Shown piece after piece: positions 11,601-23,895 of a stretch of DNA of 64,000 nucleotides. The notes under the pieces were generated by a model. It saw nothing but the letters and a program-made list of their open reading frames with translations. It did not search any database and had not been told where the DNA came from. Origin of the DNA: Beta vulgaris subsp. vulgaris (Eukaryota > Streptophyta > Magnoliopsida > Caryophyllales > Amaranthaceae); contig NC_079206.1 in the NCBI RefSeq assembly GCF_026745355.1, positions 42,366,224 through 42,430,223 of the forward strand. Direction: 5' to 3'. Position numbers and translations under genes: made by a program. How positions within the stretch are numbered: position 1 is the first letter of the stretch; each line of letters begins with the position of its first letter.

Positions 11601-12944
11601 TGCGTCTTTTTTAACTAGGCTAGGGTCTGTCTCTTAGCAGCCATATGTTCTTCTAGTAATTTACCCAGGTTAGTACTTCAGTAGGGTGCATTATCTTTTG
11701 GTAGGTATATAATCAAAGCCATATTTTGGACTCCAATTTTGTATGTTCTCCAATTATTTTTGGGAAATTTCCACCCCTTGAGGTTTGGCGTAATTCCCAA
11801 ATTATCCCCCACATTTGGAAAATTCCTCAAATACCCATGAGGTTTGTGTTTGGGTCTAAAAATACCCCCTACTAATGATGGCAAGTTAACAGATATGAGG
11901 TGGTTTGCATCTAATTTGGAACAAATATTAGTGGGACAAGTAATCGTGCATAGTGTTCTATTTTGTTTGGGCTGCAGGATCCATGTTGAGTTTCCTAAAT
12001 CAACTTTAGCTAAACCGTGATACTTTGAAGCTTATCTCTGGATTCATGCTTTTTGATATTTTACTTTGTAATAAAGTTGTCCGTCTTGCTATCTTTATAA
12101 TATAATTACCATCATAATGGACTCAATTTTGACTCACCTTAATCTATTTTCATCTAGTTTCTTCTATATATCTACACTCTTACTCCGTTACTTTTTATTA
12201 TTATGTCCACACTATTTTCAATTTTAATTGCTAAATTTAGTATTTTCTAACTATTTAATTACACTGTTTGAATTACTAGGTCAACAATGAGCCGATGGAG
12301 GAGATCAAACATAGATGTCTCACTAGCTATATACGCTATTGGTGGCCGGATCTAGCTAGCAATATATTGCAATATGGTGCTTTTAGGCACTATTTAAAAA
12401 GTAATTTAGTAATGTGTATGCTAGAAATTTCTTGTGGTATTGTAGAAAATTATTTAATTTGGTTTGTTTTAAAACATTTACTTTGTATTAATAAGAATTT
12501 AGTCATGATTATAGTACTCTTATAAATTCATTACTAAATTCAAAATAAAAATGACAACTATTTTGAGCTTTTGAAGCAACTTTTAATCTTTGTCACAAAT
12601 ATATATATTATTATAGGTCGTACAATAGCTTGGAACAATAGGTGTTGTAATAGCTTTTGCTAATGGGTGTTGCAATAGCTTTTGCTAATGGGCGTTGCAA
12701 TAGCCTAATTGTTCCATAATAATGTACATGAAACAAATGACTCACATAGCCGTTGCATAAAATATTGGGCTAGAGCAACGGTTCATCAAGCCATTGCAAT
12801 AGGTCCTAAAAGTCGTTGCATTAGGCCTATTGCAACGCCACCAAATGCGACGGTTCAAAACCGTTGCAATAGGTCTACTGCAACTACTTTTGGGCCTATT
12901 GCAACGGTTTTCATGTGTTGCCTTTGCCCTTTAATGTAGTAGTG
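8608..12944. mobile_element. CACTA element nested in the chromovirus (non-autonomous, 4.3 kb)
   Basis: The left end reads CACTACTACATTTTC and the right end TTAATGTAGTAGTG, so both termini are CACTACTACATT in inverted orientation. Both are flanked by AAT (8605-8607 and 12945-12947), the 3-bp duplication typical of CACTA elements. Both subterminal zones are packed with GCAACG/CGTTGC motifs in both orientations (about 8630-8930 and 12640-12910), as expected for transposase-binding arrays. I see no transposase in the interior. It holds AT-rich DNA, a small cluster of GATTAGCAGC repeats (about 9210-9320) and short ORFs without recognisable domains. It probably depends on a related autonomous element. 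Confidence 0.92.
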
Positions 12945-12992
12945 AATAAAGAAAATAAAATAGTCTAAGCTTTTGTATATATAGGTTTTAAA

Positions 12993-12995
<3 letters not shown>

Positions 12996-13060
<65 letters not shown>
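12996..13060. repeat. (TA)n microsatellite
   Basis: An uninterrupted TA run of about 65 bases lies in the 5' internal region of the chromovirus, between the CACTA insertion and the primer binding site. Its length is likely variable. The remaining sequence of 12945-13404 has no gene. Confidence 0.97.
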
Positions 13061-13063
<3 letters not shown>

Positions 13064-13404
13064 GTTTAGGAGCTAACATGCTCATTTTAACGTCGAAATT
13101 CACATGTAGGATTAAGATCGTTTTGATCAATGAAGTAATTTTATACTAAAATAAGTTTTTAGTCCAACATCATTTTTGACGTATCCTTGTACATTCTCTT
13201 AATCTAGTCATGTTCGAAGATTTCAAGAATCTTTCACAATTTCAATTAAACAAACAATCAACACATACGAGTTCAATGCACGAAATGAATTTGCAACTGA
13301 AATCATTCCTATGACTTAATGCACATAACATGATCTATATGCTCCTATCCCATACTACCCATTTTGAAATCGTTTTAAAACGTCTTTGAAAATAGGAGCT
13401 TCTA

Positions 13405-13416
13405 GCTCTGATACCA
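13405..13416 (-). other. Primer binding site (initiator tRNA-Met type)
   Basis: In element sense, TGGTATCAGAGC lies four bases inside the 5' LTR edge (TGTTACA, AAAT, then this motif). It is the classical plant PBS complementary to the 3' end of initiator tRNA-Met. It fixes the element's orientation as minus and identifies 13421-16025 as the 5' LTR. Confidence 0.93.
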
Positions 13417-13420
13417 ATTT

Positions 13421-16025
13421 TGTAACACCCCCAAAACCCATACACGTCTACAACTACGTCGCATCGACTTTGGGAGTGTTACGCCGCGATGAAACGCAAG
13501 GCATAATATATAAGAAAGAACGTTACTTAAAATATTGTCTCGAAAACTGAAATGCAGCGGAAATAAAAGTGTAACTACAACTCGGGAATCATCAACGATC
13601 CCTTTTTATTCAAACCACAAACCACTTACGTAAATCCTAGAAAACCCAATAGTACTTAATTCAAAATGCTTTAAATTAGAAAACTAAAGACTAGCCCCCG
13701 TATGCTTGATATCATGCACCAGCACCAGCACACCTAGTCTACTCCCCATTGTAGCATTAATGGTTCATCACAGGTCAACAAACACATAATAACACATAAT
13801 CAGCTATGCTGAGTACGTGATGAACCATTGAATACATCTAAGCATAAACAATGCACGCATGAACAATCCTAAGCATGATACTACGTTATGTTACATCCTT
13901 TAATCTTTGTTTATTTGGCATCGAACGGGCACCATCATCTTACTAGAATCATACGGGCTGCTGAATCCTTAATAGACAACTTGGTCCATTAGATGAAATG
14001 CAAATACGGTTTCCTTCCGTCTCACACCCATCACCTTAGTATGCATACCCCTAAGATCGTACGGAACCTTCCGCCTACTTGAGTTATCAAAAATATAAGG
14101 ACACAACTATCGTCACAGTAGGCCTGCGTAGGAGTGTAGGACAAGTCCCACACTCCCCCATTGTTCATCACTTGTAGGGAGTCCAGCTACAAGTTATTGC
14201 CATAATTCACTTTTTAATAATGTCCATTCTTTTCAGAACCACATAGAGTCATTTACATGTTCTCTTAGTCATAGTACTCAAATCGTATCTCTTGTAACAC
14301 TCTTGTTACATTATGGATCAGATTAATATGAATACAATGCTCATGTTCATAATACGATCGAATTACGCATTCCAATGCAACATATCAACTTCAAATTACA
14401 AACATATTACCAAACAATCTCAACAATCAAACGTTCTCTATTATGCTTCTAGGTTCCAATAGAATGAATTGCAACCTTATCATGATACTAATACTTGGGA
14501 TTAAACTGGTACGCGTAAGTACCTTGTAATGAAGAATTTTCGCTGTATTAACCGAACGTGCCGCTTATGAAATTGGGACCTAAACGATTAAGTAAATACT
14601 TTAGTGTTATGTCCTTGACGACTTAGTAATTCGAAATATAAACAATAACTAGACTCATTGTTCATGAACTTCCGTTACTTTTCTATTCTAATGAGTTTAG
14701 TGTCTTTTAGGAGTCATGGTTAGTGAGCAAACTAATCTTAGTTAGTGTAATTAGTCCACTACTTTTACCAAACAAATCAAGCCAAGTGTCCAACCACGTC
14801 TTATGTCCAAAAATCTTAGGTCCAATCCAGTCTTATGTCCAAAAGTCTTATGTCCAAAAGTTAGGTTCGCATATTAAAATTGTACCTCCAACTAATAACA
14901 ATAATATAATTTGTTCTGCTTCCCATCTTACTTAATTACAAACCTAAACCAGATTCTCAACTAAAATCAGAATAATAAATTAAACTAATTATACAGTCTA
15001 ATTAATTACTAATTAACTTGAATTACTAATTAACTAATTACATCTTAACATAATTATGAAAACAGAATATATAATTAAACTAATATAATATATACATATT
15101 AGGTTTTATACCGCTAAACTCGCTGGCGTCAAAACTCCGGCAATGAAACTCCGGCGGCCCTCGCTCGCCACACAGCCACCTCGACACACAACACACCCGA
15201 GCCGCAACACGCGTCACTCGTCGCGCACCACTCGACGACTTCGTCGCACACTCGTCCGCTCATCGTGCAGATCCTCGCTCACCAAATTGCTCGCACAAAG
15301 CACTTGCACAAGTCCAGATCTGTCGCACAAACCCCACACACAGCAGCGCACGCACAACGTACCGCACTTCACAACACCCACACAACTCTCGCACAAGCCT
15401 TCGCTCCACGACTTCATACTTGTCGCTTGCCCTCGACCCTCGTAACAGACCACACACGACTCGACGAACCTCCCTCGCGACTTCGCACAGCACGTCGCAC
15501 CACCCTTTGCACGTTTATACCCTCGAACGCACACACACTCAGCCTTCACAGAAAACACTCGCACAACTCACAGTTCGAACCGCCTCGTAGCTCGAACCGC
15601 TCGCCCAACCCTCGCACTTTACTTCGTCGAAGGCGACGAGAGAGACGAACAGAGGAGAGGGAGAACAACGAGAGAGATCAGAGTTTGAGAGAGGAGAAAA
15701 CGACTGAGGAATGGAGAGGAGAGAGAAATTGAGAGAGAAGGAGAGAATGAATGACGGCTGAGAGGGAAGAGAGAGGGAGAACTAGGGTTTTTCTGATTTC
15801 CCCCCCCCTTTTTTTTTTCTTTTATACTCTCCTAGTTATAAAGTGGCAACCCTAGGTCAAGTGAACTCGGTTTAATCTTTTATAAAATCCGAAACTAACT
15901 AAACCGAGTCATATTATTATTATTCTATTCTTATTATTATGTAAATAATACTAAAATACCTTTTTATTAACTTCTTTATATTTTCTTAATTATAACGAAT
16001 CAACTCCAAAATACGGAGTATTACA
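13421..16025 (-). repeat. 5' LTR of the chromovirus
   Basis: It starts (plus strand) TGTAACACCCCC and ends ACGGAGTATTACA, the same termini as 4-2596. It is slightly longer (2605 bases) because it keeps a ~25-base stretch missing from the other LTR. The promoter should lie within it, reading leftward; the AGGAGAGTATAAAAG motif in element sense (about 15820-15835) is a good TATA-box candidate, followed by a purine-rich leader. Confidence 0.93.
15822..15832 (-). promoter_or_regulatory. Candidate TATA box in the chromovirus 5' LTR
   Basis: In element sense, AGAGTATAAAAGA lies ahead of a GA-rich, leader-like segment. The same TATAAAAG motif occurs in the other LTR (about 2386-2396), and a related TATAAAAAAG motif lies at the matching position of the plus-strand solo LTRs near 55230 and 59500. 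Conservation across copies supports a core promoter. Confidence 0.5.
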
Positions 16026-16087
16026 GATTATTTCTTCCTCTTCCTTATATTGAGGTGCCATATATTAAACTTCTTTTAGAACAATAT
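16026..16087. other. Short flank between chromovirus and CACTA terminus
   Basis: Sixty-two bases of AT-rich DNA with no feature. The first five bases, GATTA, would be the right-hand target duplication of the chromovirus. Confidence 0.5.
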
Positions 16088-16400
16088 CACTACAAGAATT
16101 CATGTTTTTACCGACCGCCTCAACCGGTCGGTAAAACACGAAAAACGGAGGGTAAAAGAATTACCGACCGCTCAACGGTCACTGACTAGCGGTTGGTATA
16201 GTGTTGGTTGGTAATTTCAGATCACCAACTGAAAGATGGACGGTAAAATTTCACCTATCGCTTTTTGGATTTTACCGACCGTTCTGTGGTAGTAGGTAAT
16301 TACCTACCGCTGGGCGGTTGGTAAAAGCGGTAGGTAATCACCTACAAGCAATATGTTGGTATTTACCTACCAGTTGTGTGGCGGTCGGTAATTTAACAAT
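16088..16400. mobile_element. Orphan CACTA terminus
   Basis: CACTACAAGAATTC is a classical CACTA inverted-repeat start. It is followed by dense inverted and direct copies of TACCGACCG, CGGTCGGTA and GGTAGGTAAT, typical of a subterminal binding zone. I find no matching right end in the window, so the element is truncated or its other end was lost to later insertions. The stretch from about 16400 to 17420 is AT-rich, contains no recognisable gene, and may be its remaining interior. Confidence 0.7.
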
Positions 16401-17422
16401 AACCATTCTTCTTCCTCTCCAATTCCTCATCAAAAACCTCCAAAAATTAAGTAAAGAAAAAATGCCTACTCATCTTCTAAAATTTAGAGATTGCAAGCAA
16501 ATCAAATTACCTTCTCTCATATATAAGTATCCACGTTTTTTTTAACTTTAAAGCCACAAATTATCCATCAAAATTATACTCCAAAATCTCGAATTGTTAT
16601 TTTCTCAAATCATCGATTTTGCAACAACAACAATTATAAAACTCATGCATGTGGATTGAATGAAGAAATTACGCCTTTGATCTTCATGTTCTTTGCATTT
16701 GAAGCATGGTTACTATAATCCCTCGATGCAACCAAGGTGCAAATCATTCTATTTACAAAGTGACGAAGATTTAAGACCATATACAAAATAGAGTTGGATT
16801 GAAATGGAGTTCGAAGAAATTTTCTAAATGGGTCAATATAGATCAGAATTATTTGGTAAGTTTATTTGAAAAAAAATTTTTTTTTCACTAATTATGATGA
16901 CGTTTTGTATTATTTTATGTTTGCATGTAGAATTTAGCAATTAGATATCATATAATTATAAATACTAAAATGAGTCCTATAATTCTTAAAATTTATAACA
17001 GTGAGTGAGAAGAATCAAGATTCGAATTATTTTTAACAATAACATGAGGTTGGAGTGGATATGCCAATCTATTGAAAATATTCTAATTTATTACAATTAG
17101 TGAGAGAGAAATCTATTGAAAAGATCAAGATTCTAACTTTTAACAGTTAGTGAGTATTTATTTGATGTGTTAGTAGTATAATTGTCAATTAGGAATTTAG
17201 AATTGAGATTGAAATTAGAATGAATGCACATTTAATTTTATGGAGAATATGCACGGAGAGTTGATGTAGTCAAAGAGGAATCATGATTGTCGTGGCATCT
17301 CCAGAAGATATTGATGCAGCAAAGAAGATAAACATGGATTTTTCCTAGTGAAGAAATTGTTTAGGGTATGGCTGGTTTTCAGGAAGAGATGGATCTAAAA
17401 AAGTAGGCACACATACAACATA

Positions 17423-17738
17423 CTCCCTCCATTTGCTAAAGATCTTTCCTCTTTTCGTTTGAGTGCGTTTCCAAAAGATCTTCCCTCTTTTACTTTATTC
17501 CTTATTTGGAACTTTTTTCCCCTTTTTACCCTCTGATGTCCATATCATGTGGTCCACCATTACATTATTAATTCAATTTTACTCCCTTTCTCTCTCCTAC
17601 TTTAACCCTTTTTCATTTGTTTATTTATCTTAACCCCTTTCTCTCTCCTACTTTACCCATCCCACACCCCCCACAAATGGATCATCCTTGGTATCAGTAG
17701 GAACAGTAACAAGGAAAATCTTAAGGAAACGGAGGGAG
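17423..17738. mobile_element. Stowaway-type MITE (316 bp)
   Basis: Ends CTCCCTCC and GGAGGGAG are inverted repeats flanked by TA on both sides (17421-17422 and 17739-17740), the hallmark of Stowaway/Tc1-mariner MITEs. The arms share GAAGATCTTT/AAAGATCTTT-like internal symmetry. It carries no coding capacity and would be moved by a mariner transposase. It lies next to a scrap of gypsy integrase. Confidence 0.9.
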
Positions 17739-17740
17739 TA

Positions 17741-17850
17741 ATTTTTATGGCCTGATTTATATCCTTATACAACTTATCACCACGTGGGTTTACCGAATAA
17801 GCTGAGCTATGAGCTTCTTCCATTAATTTCCGCTTCAACACTTCTCTATT
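17741..17850 (-). pseudogene. Fragment of a gypsy integrase zinc-binding region
   Basis: On the minus strand LKRKLMEEAHSSAYSVNPRG is followed by DKLYKDI. This is the conserved block ahead of the HHCC finger of Ty3/gypsy integrase (compare DKLYKDLKKMFWWPGM at about 4030). The match ends at the MITE on one side and at a TGTAACAGCC junction (17853) on the other. Only about 33 codons survive. Confidence 0.75.
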
Positions 17851-19654
17851 ACTGTAACAGCCTGCTCTTCCGAACTGCTAATAAAACACACTCAACATCC
17901 ATAAAATACAATTAACTCTTAATTAAATTACTTCACAGCGGAAAAATATTCTCAATACACAAATAACTCAACTAAATTCCCAAATAGTACATACAAAAAA
18001 TTATTAGTTCCTAAATCAACTATCTAAAATACAAACATAATCCTTAGCAAATTAAAACAGAATCCTATTCCTGCTCCACTTCCAATTTCGAGCTCACAAC
18101 ACCAAACCTGCAAATTGAGGGAAGAAATATAAAACAAACGAAATTCCAAAATGAGTGGAAAACTCGTAACCTTTACTTCAGCCCGTTATAAACATTTTAT
18201 TTGTCAAATCATTTTTTTCTGTTACAACACTAGCATAACTCATTCTCTTAAACAAATCAGTGGCAAGTACGAGCTTTGGACAGACGTTGCCTCCAAGGTT
18301 CGTTATGGAGCCCAACAATACTACCCCCAAGGTTCGTTATGGAGCGTAGCCGACCATATAAGGTCAAAATAGAAACGATCCTCCACCCATACCTTTCCCA
18401 CTTTCTATTTTTAATTCATGAACTAAGCCAACAAAACAGTTGTGTATTAATAATCAATCAATGACATTTCATCATCACATTCATATCTGTGGCCATAGTA
18501 CGGACTTATATATGAAAATAGAACACTCCACACACACATGGGCATAAGTAATATATTTTACTGAACATAAAAATTACCTGAAGCGCAATCCAATTCTCTA
18601 CTAATGAAGCTCCAAGTCCATCGACAATTTGATCACCAGCTCTCACTTGAACTCCATAGTCACAATCACCTCACAACAATAACGATAATTAATAACTATC
18701 CTTAAACTAATCTAAACTACAAAGTGAAACCATAACTAATTCCCAATCTAGAAATTACCTCCACTTTAGCATTCTGATTTTCTTAATCCTTAATTAATAA
18801 CTATAACTTCAATGATATTAGCTCCATCGACTAGCATCCAAATTCATAATCATATAACTAAATTATATAACTAAACTAACTAAACTTGCCAATCAACTAC
18901 AAACTATTCCTACTGATTACTAACCACAACTAGCAACAACACATCACCACGACGATACCACATCAACAACAACAGAACAACAACCCAACAACGACCACTA
19001 CCACAGACCAACAACAACACATCATCACCACCAACAATAATATAACAGTAACAACAACATCACCTCCACCACCAATAATAACACCAACACCAATACACAC
19101 TCCGACAATAAGGCGACAACACATCAACAATAACAAACAGAGAAGAGGGGAAAAACGAGCGGCAACGACCAACAACACAACACCGACACCATGCATCAAC
19201 ACAACAATAACATCTCAAAACACAAGAAAAAGGGGAGATACCTCGGTATTTAGCAAACCACCAACACACTAACAGAGCTTCGGGAGAGAAAGAGCAGGGC
19301 AACAACAACAACAACCCAACAGCAACGACACAACAACAACATAACAGCGGCGGCACGCGAGCAGCCTGGTGGTTCGTCACGACTCCGATGATTGGCACCG
19401 AACAGACACATCAACACATCAGACGAAATGGACAAAGAGTGAATGAGGGGAAAGAACGCTGCAACGTGTCACGGGTCCGGCGAAGAAGGAGGTGATGCGG
19501 CAACGTTCATCGAGCAGCAATTCCGAGCAGCGGTGAAGCACCGTGAACAACGGAAGCAGGGGAGAAGAAAAGAAGAGAAAAACAGGGGATTTGGGGTTTC
19601 ACGGGATGGATGTCTCGGTTTTAGAGTTTTTTTTGGGGTTTAATCTTCAATTGA
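17851..19654. other. No recognisable gene; CAA-rich low-complexity DNA
   Basis: It begins TGTAACAGCCTG, resembling an LTR end, but I could not pair it with another terminus. A CCAAGGTTCGTTATGGAG motif is duplicated at about 18293 and 18328. From about 18920 to 19350 the sequence is dominated by CAACAAC/ACCACC low-complexity repeats. Near 19560-19640 there is a GA-rich then GGGGTTT stretch like a retroelement leader. The open frames here are repeat artefacts. Confidence 0.5.
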
Positions 19655-20060
19655 CACTAGTGGAAAAAACCTTATCTGTCACTTGGTAACAGATGCGATT
19701 TTTACAAAACCGTATCAGAAAATCAATTAAAAAAATGGGAAGGAAAGCTCGGAGGAAAATCTAATGCGATCTACAAGAGGACCGCATCAGATTAAAAAAT
19801 TGATGCGGTTTTTTAAAATCTGATAGGGTTCCTAGAACCGCATCAGATTTTATTAATTTTCAAAAAAAACAAAAACGAGCTTTTTTCTACAAGCCCAAAA
19901 TAACACGTTCATGAAAGGCCCAATGTGTTGATGAAGGCCCTCATTTACCGCGTTTGATGAAAGGCCTGCACGCTCATTAAAAAACGACCCAACATCCTAA
20001 TCTCTCTCCTCCCTCATTAAAAAATCAAACCCTAATAATCTCTCCTCTCTCTCTCTCCTC
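19655..20060. mobile_element. Orphan CACTA-like terminus
   Basis: CACTAGTGGAAAAAACC is followed by repeated direct and inverted copies of AACCGCATCAGA/TCTGATGCGGTT (about 19690-19850), the layout of a CACTA terminus with a subterminal array. It is preceded by TGA. I see no matching right-hand terminus in the window. A CTCTCTCC-rich, leader-like stretch follows (20010-20130). Confidence 0.6.
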
Positions 20061-23000
20061 TCTACTCTCTACTCCATCCTCACAAACCGACAACCGCAAA
20101 TCAATCGCCCTCACCTTTATCTCCTCTCTACTCCTCCATCACAAACCGAGAACGAAGAACGAAAATGGCGTGAAGATGAATGAAAGCGAAGAAACGAGAT
20201 AAGCGAAGATCGAAAATGAAGAACGAACAAACCGAATGAAGAACGAACATTCAAAATTCATAAAAACCAATCAAACCATTTCTTGTAACAATAAATTAAA
20301 TTTCCAAAAAGGATAACAAAACATTATATAATATGATTAATAAAATCATTTATTCTATTTATTTCCATAAGTGAACAATAAAATTGTTGTAAACAATTAA
20401 ACTAGCTTTTTAAATCAATCCAACCACCAGATCAATAAACAACTTTAACCCATAAAATCACATTTCAAAAGATCAAGCTATATAATGTGCCTTGATCTTG
20501 CACAAAGAGTATACTAGTATCTTCACACTTAGTCTTATGCTTGAGCATTCTCCTAACCAACCAATAATATAAAAATCTAATAAGTAGCTTATCACATGAA
20601 CTTAACATGAACCTAATCATGAATCTTTACATAACCTATCATGAGAATTATATTTTTGAGTAAGAAACATGAAAACCTTTTTCTTAAACCAAATAAAATT
20701 GGAACTTGAATAAGAAATACAAGACTAAAATAGACTTATTAAAAGGAGGAAAAAGCTTGACGTAAGAGTTTGAATTCTTCAAAGTTTTTGTCTGGAAAAT
20801 ATGGCTTAAGGTATAAGTTATTTATAAAAGTATAATAGGTAGTACTTAATTTCAAAAATTAAATAGTTTATAACCTTCACCATAAATTAGGACATTAAAC
20901 CAAGATTTGTAACCTCCATTATTAAAATGGGAGTTTTAGAAAATCAAAAACCCCCTCTCTTTAAACATGGTGGTCGGCCATCAAGGATTAAAATGTTTTC
21001 TTTTTTTTAAAAAATCTCTACCGTAAAGAAAAATAATAAATACTTAAATGTTTAAAACTTTTCAATAAAATTTTTAACTGGAATTTAAATCAAAAGGTTT
21101 AACAAATCCAAATTTGGTGACATATTCCCGCCAAAATAATTTAAAATGAGTAAAATTACTAAAATACCCTTTGCTTAAAATATTTATTTTAGAAAATAAA
21201 TATTTAATTATTTAAATAAATACTAAAAAATATGGGTATAACACAAGGATATGAAGAACATCTCATAAGTAAGTATATAGATTTCTAAGAAATTGGAGGA
21301 ATAAATTTCTTTTTTCAGACAAAAGGAGGAATAATTTATTTGACTAAATCAATTACCAAATTGTTTTTAAAGTCATAATAAAAAATAATAGGTACACTTG
21401 TTTTGTATGATTTTTAGGAATGATTGAGGAAAAAAAATGATTGATTACATAGGGAAAAGAAAGAATTGTTTTAAGATGAATATAAGATAGTAACAATAAA
21501 TGGAAAAAAAAAATCAAAATTAGGCAAAGGACATAATAAACCTAACACTTGTGGGATTTTTTTTTTTTAATGTACGAGGGAAATTCTCTTTACTTAAAGT
21601 TGGAAGAGGTAGGAGACACCAACAAGTAGGGAAAAGAAAAAAAAATAGAAAAAAATAAGAAACTAACTCCTTTAATTGTTTAAAAATCAATCCAAAAAAA
21701 GAAAATACAGGAAACTAACTCCTTACTTAAACAAATTTCTTTTAAAGAATATAGAATAACCAACTAATTTAACTTAGATAATAACTTCACATACATAGTG
21801 TGTATATAAGGCCAGTGTTATATTATTTGTGCCCCATAGCAACAACTATATATAGAGCATAAATTTTTTCACAAAAAAGGACTTATAACATAAAAAGGCC
21901 ACTCGAACAAGACAGAGGATTGAGAGAACAAAAGATTGAGCTAAAAAAATAGGAGTTTGAAAAGAAAGAAGATAATTTGGATAACAAAAAACAATCCACA
22001 TGACTTAGTTGTATGTCCTCACCACTACTATTGATTTCCCTTACCACTATGCAAACATTGATTTCATTTATTACTTTGCACTTGGTTGAATTTATTTAGT
22101 AAACTAAAAAGGGCCAAGCTCTGCTCTACCCCAGCCCACTTATAATCCACTACGGATTGTATATCCTTAATTATTAAATCAATCATATTGTGCTAACTTA
22201 AATCCGAAGACATTAACAATCATAATGATAGTTCGTTAAAAGTCATGATTTGTTTATATTATGTAGGTTAATTTTTTGAATCCTTAGTGATAAATTAATT
22301 GTGAATTTGTTCAGAGTAAGATATTATACTATTCCATAACCAAAATAAAATTAAATACAACAGTAAAGCCATTAAACAACATAAGCGAAATTTCGGTATT
22401 TATATTAATGTGATTGGAATTTCAAAATTACACTAATGACAATATAAATTTAAATTTTCCCATAAAATAACGTTTAAAAATTGCATTAGAACTGGTAAAA
22501 TAATTATGACCAATTTCTGGAAAATTAACATCAATTATATCATGAAAATTAACTCTAAATTAAATTCTTTGCAAACTTGATCAACCAGCAAACAACTCGA
22601 ACAAAAGATGAATAGCACCATGTTCTTCTTATGTAATAGTGTAGAAAACTTCACATTTTGTGCCATCTTAAGTTATCTATTGACCTTTTTTTGTTATATA
22701 TTTTATTGATCGAGCAACAGGTGGTATATATTGGGTAGTACTATTTAGTCCTTTATGTAGCAACAAAACGTTGAAATGAATCTTTTGGATTCGACAAAAG
22801 TTGGAAGTCATTCATTTGAAGCATGATTTGAGCAGTTGATTAGTATTGCCTTCATAACCAAGCGATACATAAACACATTTCTTAAATGTCTTAAACATGA
22901 CAATGTTTTTGGAGGCTGACACATAGAAAAATGAATGACTTTGTGACATATGTGCGAATTTTTCTTGTATTTAGATATATTTTTCGATTTAGATTAGATT

Positions 23001-23107
23001 CGATTTAGAATAATTAAATTAGAGTAGATTTAGATTTAGATGTAGATTAGATTCGATCATCACTCATAATAACATATAAACATAATTTTCCCATATTAAA
23101 AATGATC
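20060..23107. other. AT-rich intergenic DNA without genes
   Basis: About 3 kb of AT-rich sequence with homopolymer runs and no open frame that I can link to a protein family. Near 22980-23060 there are irregular tandem copies of GATTTAGATTAGATTCGAT. It forms the left flank of the Tat retrotransposon and was probably contiguous with 39396 onward before that insertion. Confidence 0.6.
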
Positions 23108-23112
23108 ATGTA

Positions 23113-23630
23113 TGTACAAGTATGGAATAAATGGTAGGGTATGAACCGCTGTCTCCTTTGTATGTAAGCCGGTTTGATTTCCTACAAAAGAGAACACGTA
23201 AGCTAACCTCGGGGGTTGATCAGAGGAATGCCCCTCCGATGTCTAAGTCAGAAATGGGTAAACCGGTAGCTCTCAAGTGGAGTATGATTGTGATTGTGAA
23301 TGTACCTCATGACTCAGATCAGCGGGGTATTTATAGGAGCCGGCAAGAGTCATTGATCAAGTAGGACTCTGCTCCTATTGGTTGGACATAGGTACATCCT
23401 TTTGGAATATTTTATCCTCTATTGATGTTTATCTTTAGGCATGTAGGCGCATTTAGATAATATCTGGATCAAGCCCAGGCCCATGTGAGAATGGCCCATG
23501 GAGGAGTACCGTCTAGTTATCCTGACGAGACCGGTATGACGAAGTCAACGGTTCTATGATAAGAGCATTGACCATGACGATTCTTATTGATCTACGTGGA
23601 CCAGTATGGAACTTAGTCAGCCCCCATACA
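23113..23630 (-). repeat. 3' LTR of the Tat element
   Basis: Plus-strand ends TGTACAAGTATGG and GCCCCCATACA. It matches 38868-39390 throughout (for example ATGGTAGGGTATGAACCG and ACTTAGTCAGCCCCC) with modest divergence. In element sense it begins TGTATGGGGGCTGAC. The open frame 23131-23364 lies within it and has a counterpart in the other LTR (38877-39119), but it is more likely incidental than a protein. Confidence 0.95.
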
Positions 23631-23648
23631 ACTAGCCCCCAAGCCGGT
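23631..23648 (-). other. Polypurine tract of the Tat element
   Basis: In element sense CGGCTTGGGGGCTAGT immediately precedes the TG of the 3' LTR. It is G-rich and in the correct place for plus-strand priming, although not a pure purine run. Confidence 0.55.
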
Positions 23649-23826
23649 ATGTCTGGTAGAGACGTATCCTGCTTAGTAAATGTTAAACCGTCATGGGATA
23701 ACTGACATGAAATAGCGCGGGAAGGTTAACCATTGCTGGGGAATCCCAATCGTCACCTCGATGTGCGTGACTGCTGTCAGAACTCATTATGAGAAGTTGC
23801 TTCACAGATGTTTCCGTGCTTCATAA

Positions 23827-23895
23827 CACGTGGCGTGATCAAGGACGGGAAGAAGAAGAGTCGCGTAATCCAAGCCGTGAGTTTTTCTATAAATA
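23827..23895 (+). promoter_or_regulatory. Candidate promoter of the antisense ORF (G-box and TATA box)
   Basis: CACGTGGC (23827-23834) is a G-box/ABRE-type site, and TATAAATA (23888-23895, within TTCTATAAATACG) is a strong plant TATA match. Both lie about 290-350 bases ahead of the ATG at 24181 on the plus strand, inside the retrotransposon and opposite to its own transcription. A CT-rich leader and a TTTCTTGCAG acceptor-like site (about 24068-24077) follow, so the leader may contain an intron. Confidence 0.55.

Larger units (their letters stand above)
4..16025 (-). mobile_element. Ty3/gypsy chromovirus (Tekay/Del-like), LTR to LTR, with a nested CACTA
   Basis: Two near-identical ~2.6 kb direct repeats (4-2596 and 13421-16025) flank minus-strand gag, protease, reverse transcriptase, RNase H, integrase and chromodomain remnants. 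A primer binding site lies next to the 13421 repeat and a purine tract next to the 2596 repeat, so the 13421-16025 repeat is the 5' LTR. The chromodomain after integrase marks a chromovirus, and the long LTRs fit the Tekay/Del clade (inference). All coding parts carry frameshifts or stops, so it is not autonomous. About 4.3 kb of the interior is a later CACTA insertion. The target duplication cannot be fully tested: the right flank begins GATTA, but only three bases (TTT) are visible on the left. Confidence 0.93.

Noticed and set aside
12855..13130. 91-codon ORF with a Tyr-Ile repeat
   Set aside because: It translates the (TA)n microsatellite and crosses the CACTA border.
18963..19435. Val/Cys-rich hydrophobic ORFs that look like membrane proteins
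   Set aside because: They are read from CAACAAC/ACCACC low-complexity DNA; hydrophobicity follows from the repeat.
17853..19656. Possible LTR from TGTAACAGCC to TTGACA
   Set aside because: The left end looks LTR-like and there is leader-like sequence near the right, but no 5-bp duplication (ATTAC versus CTAGT), no second copy and no PBS or tract.
20284..21242. Possible LTR from TGTAACAATA to GGGTATAACA
   Set aside because: The termini are plausible but the flanks do not match and nothing else in the window pairs with it.
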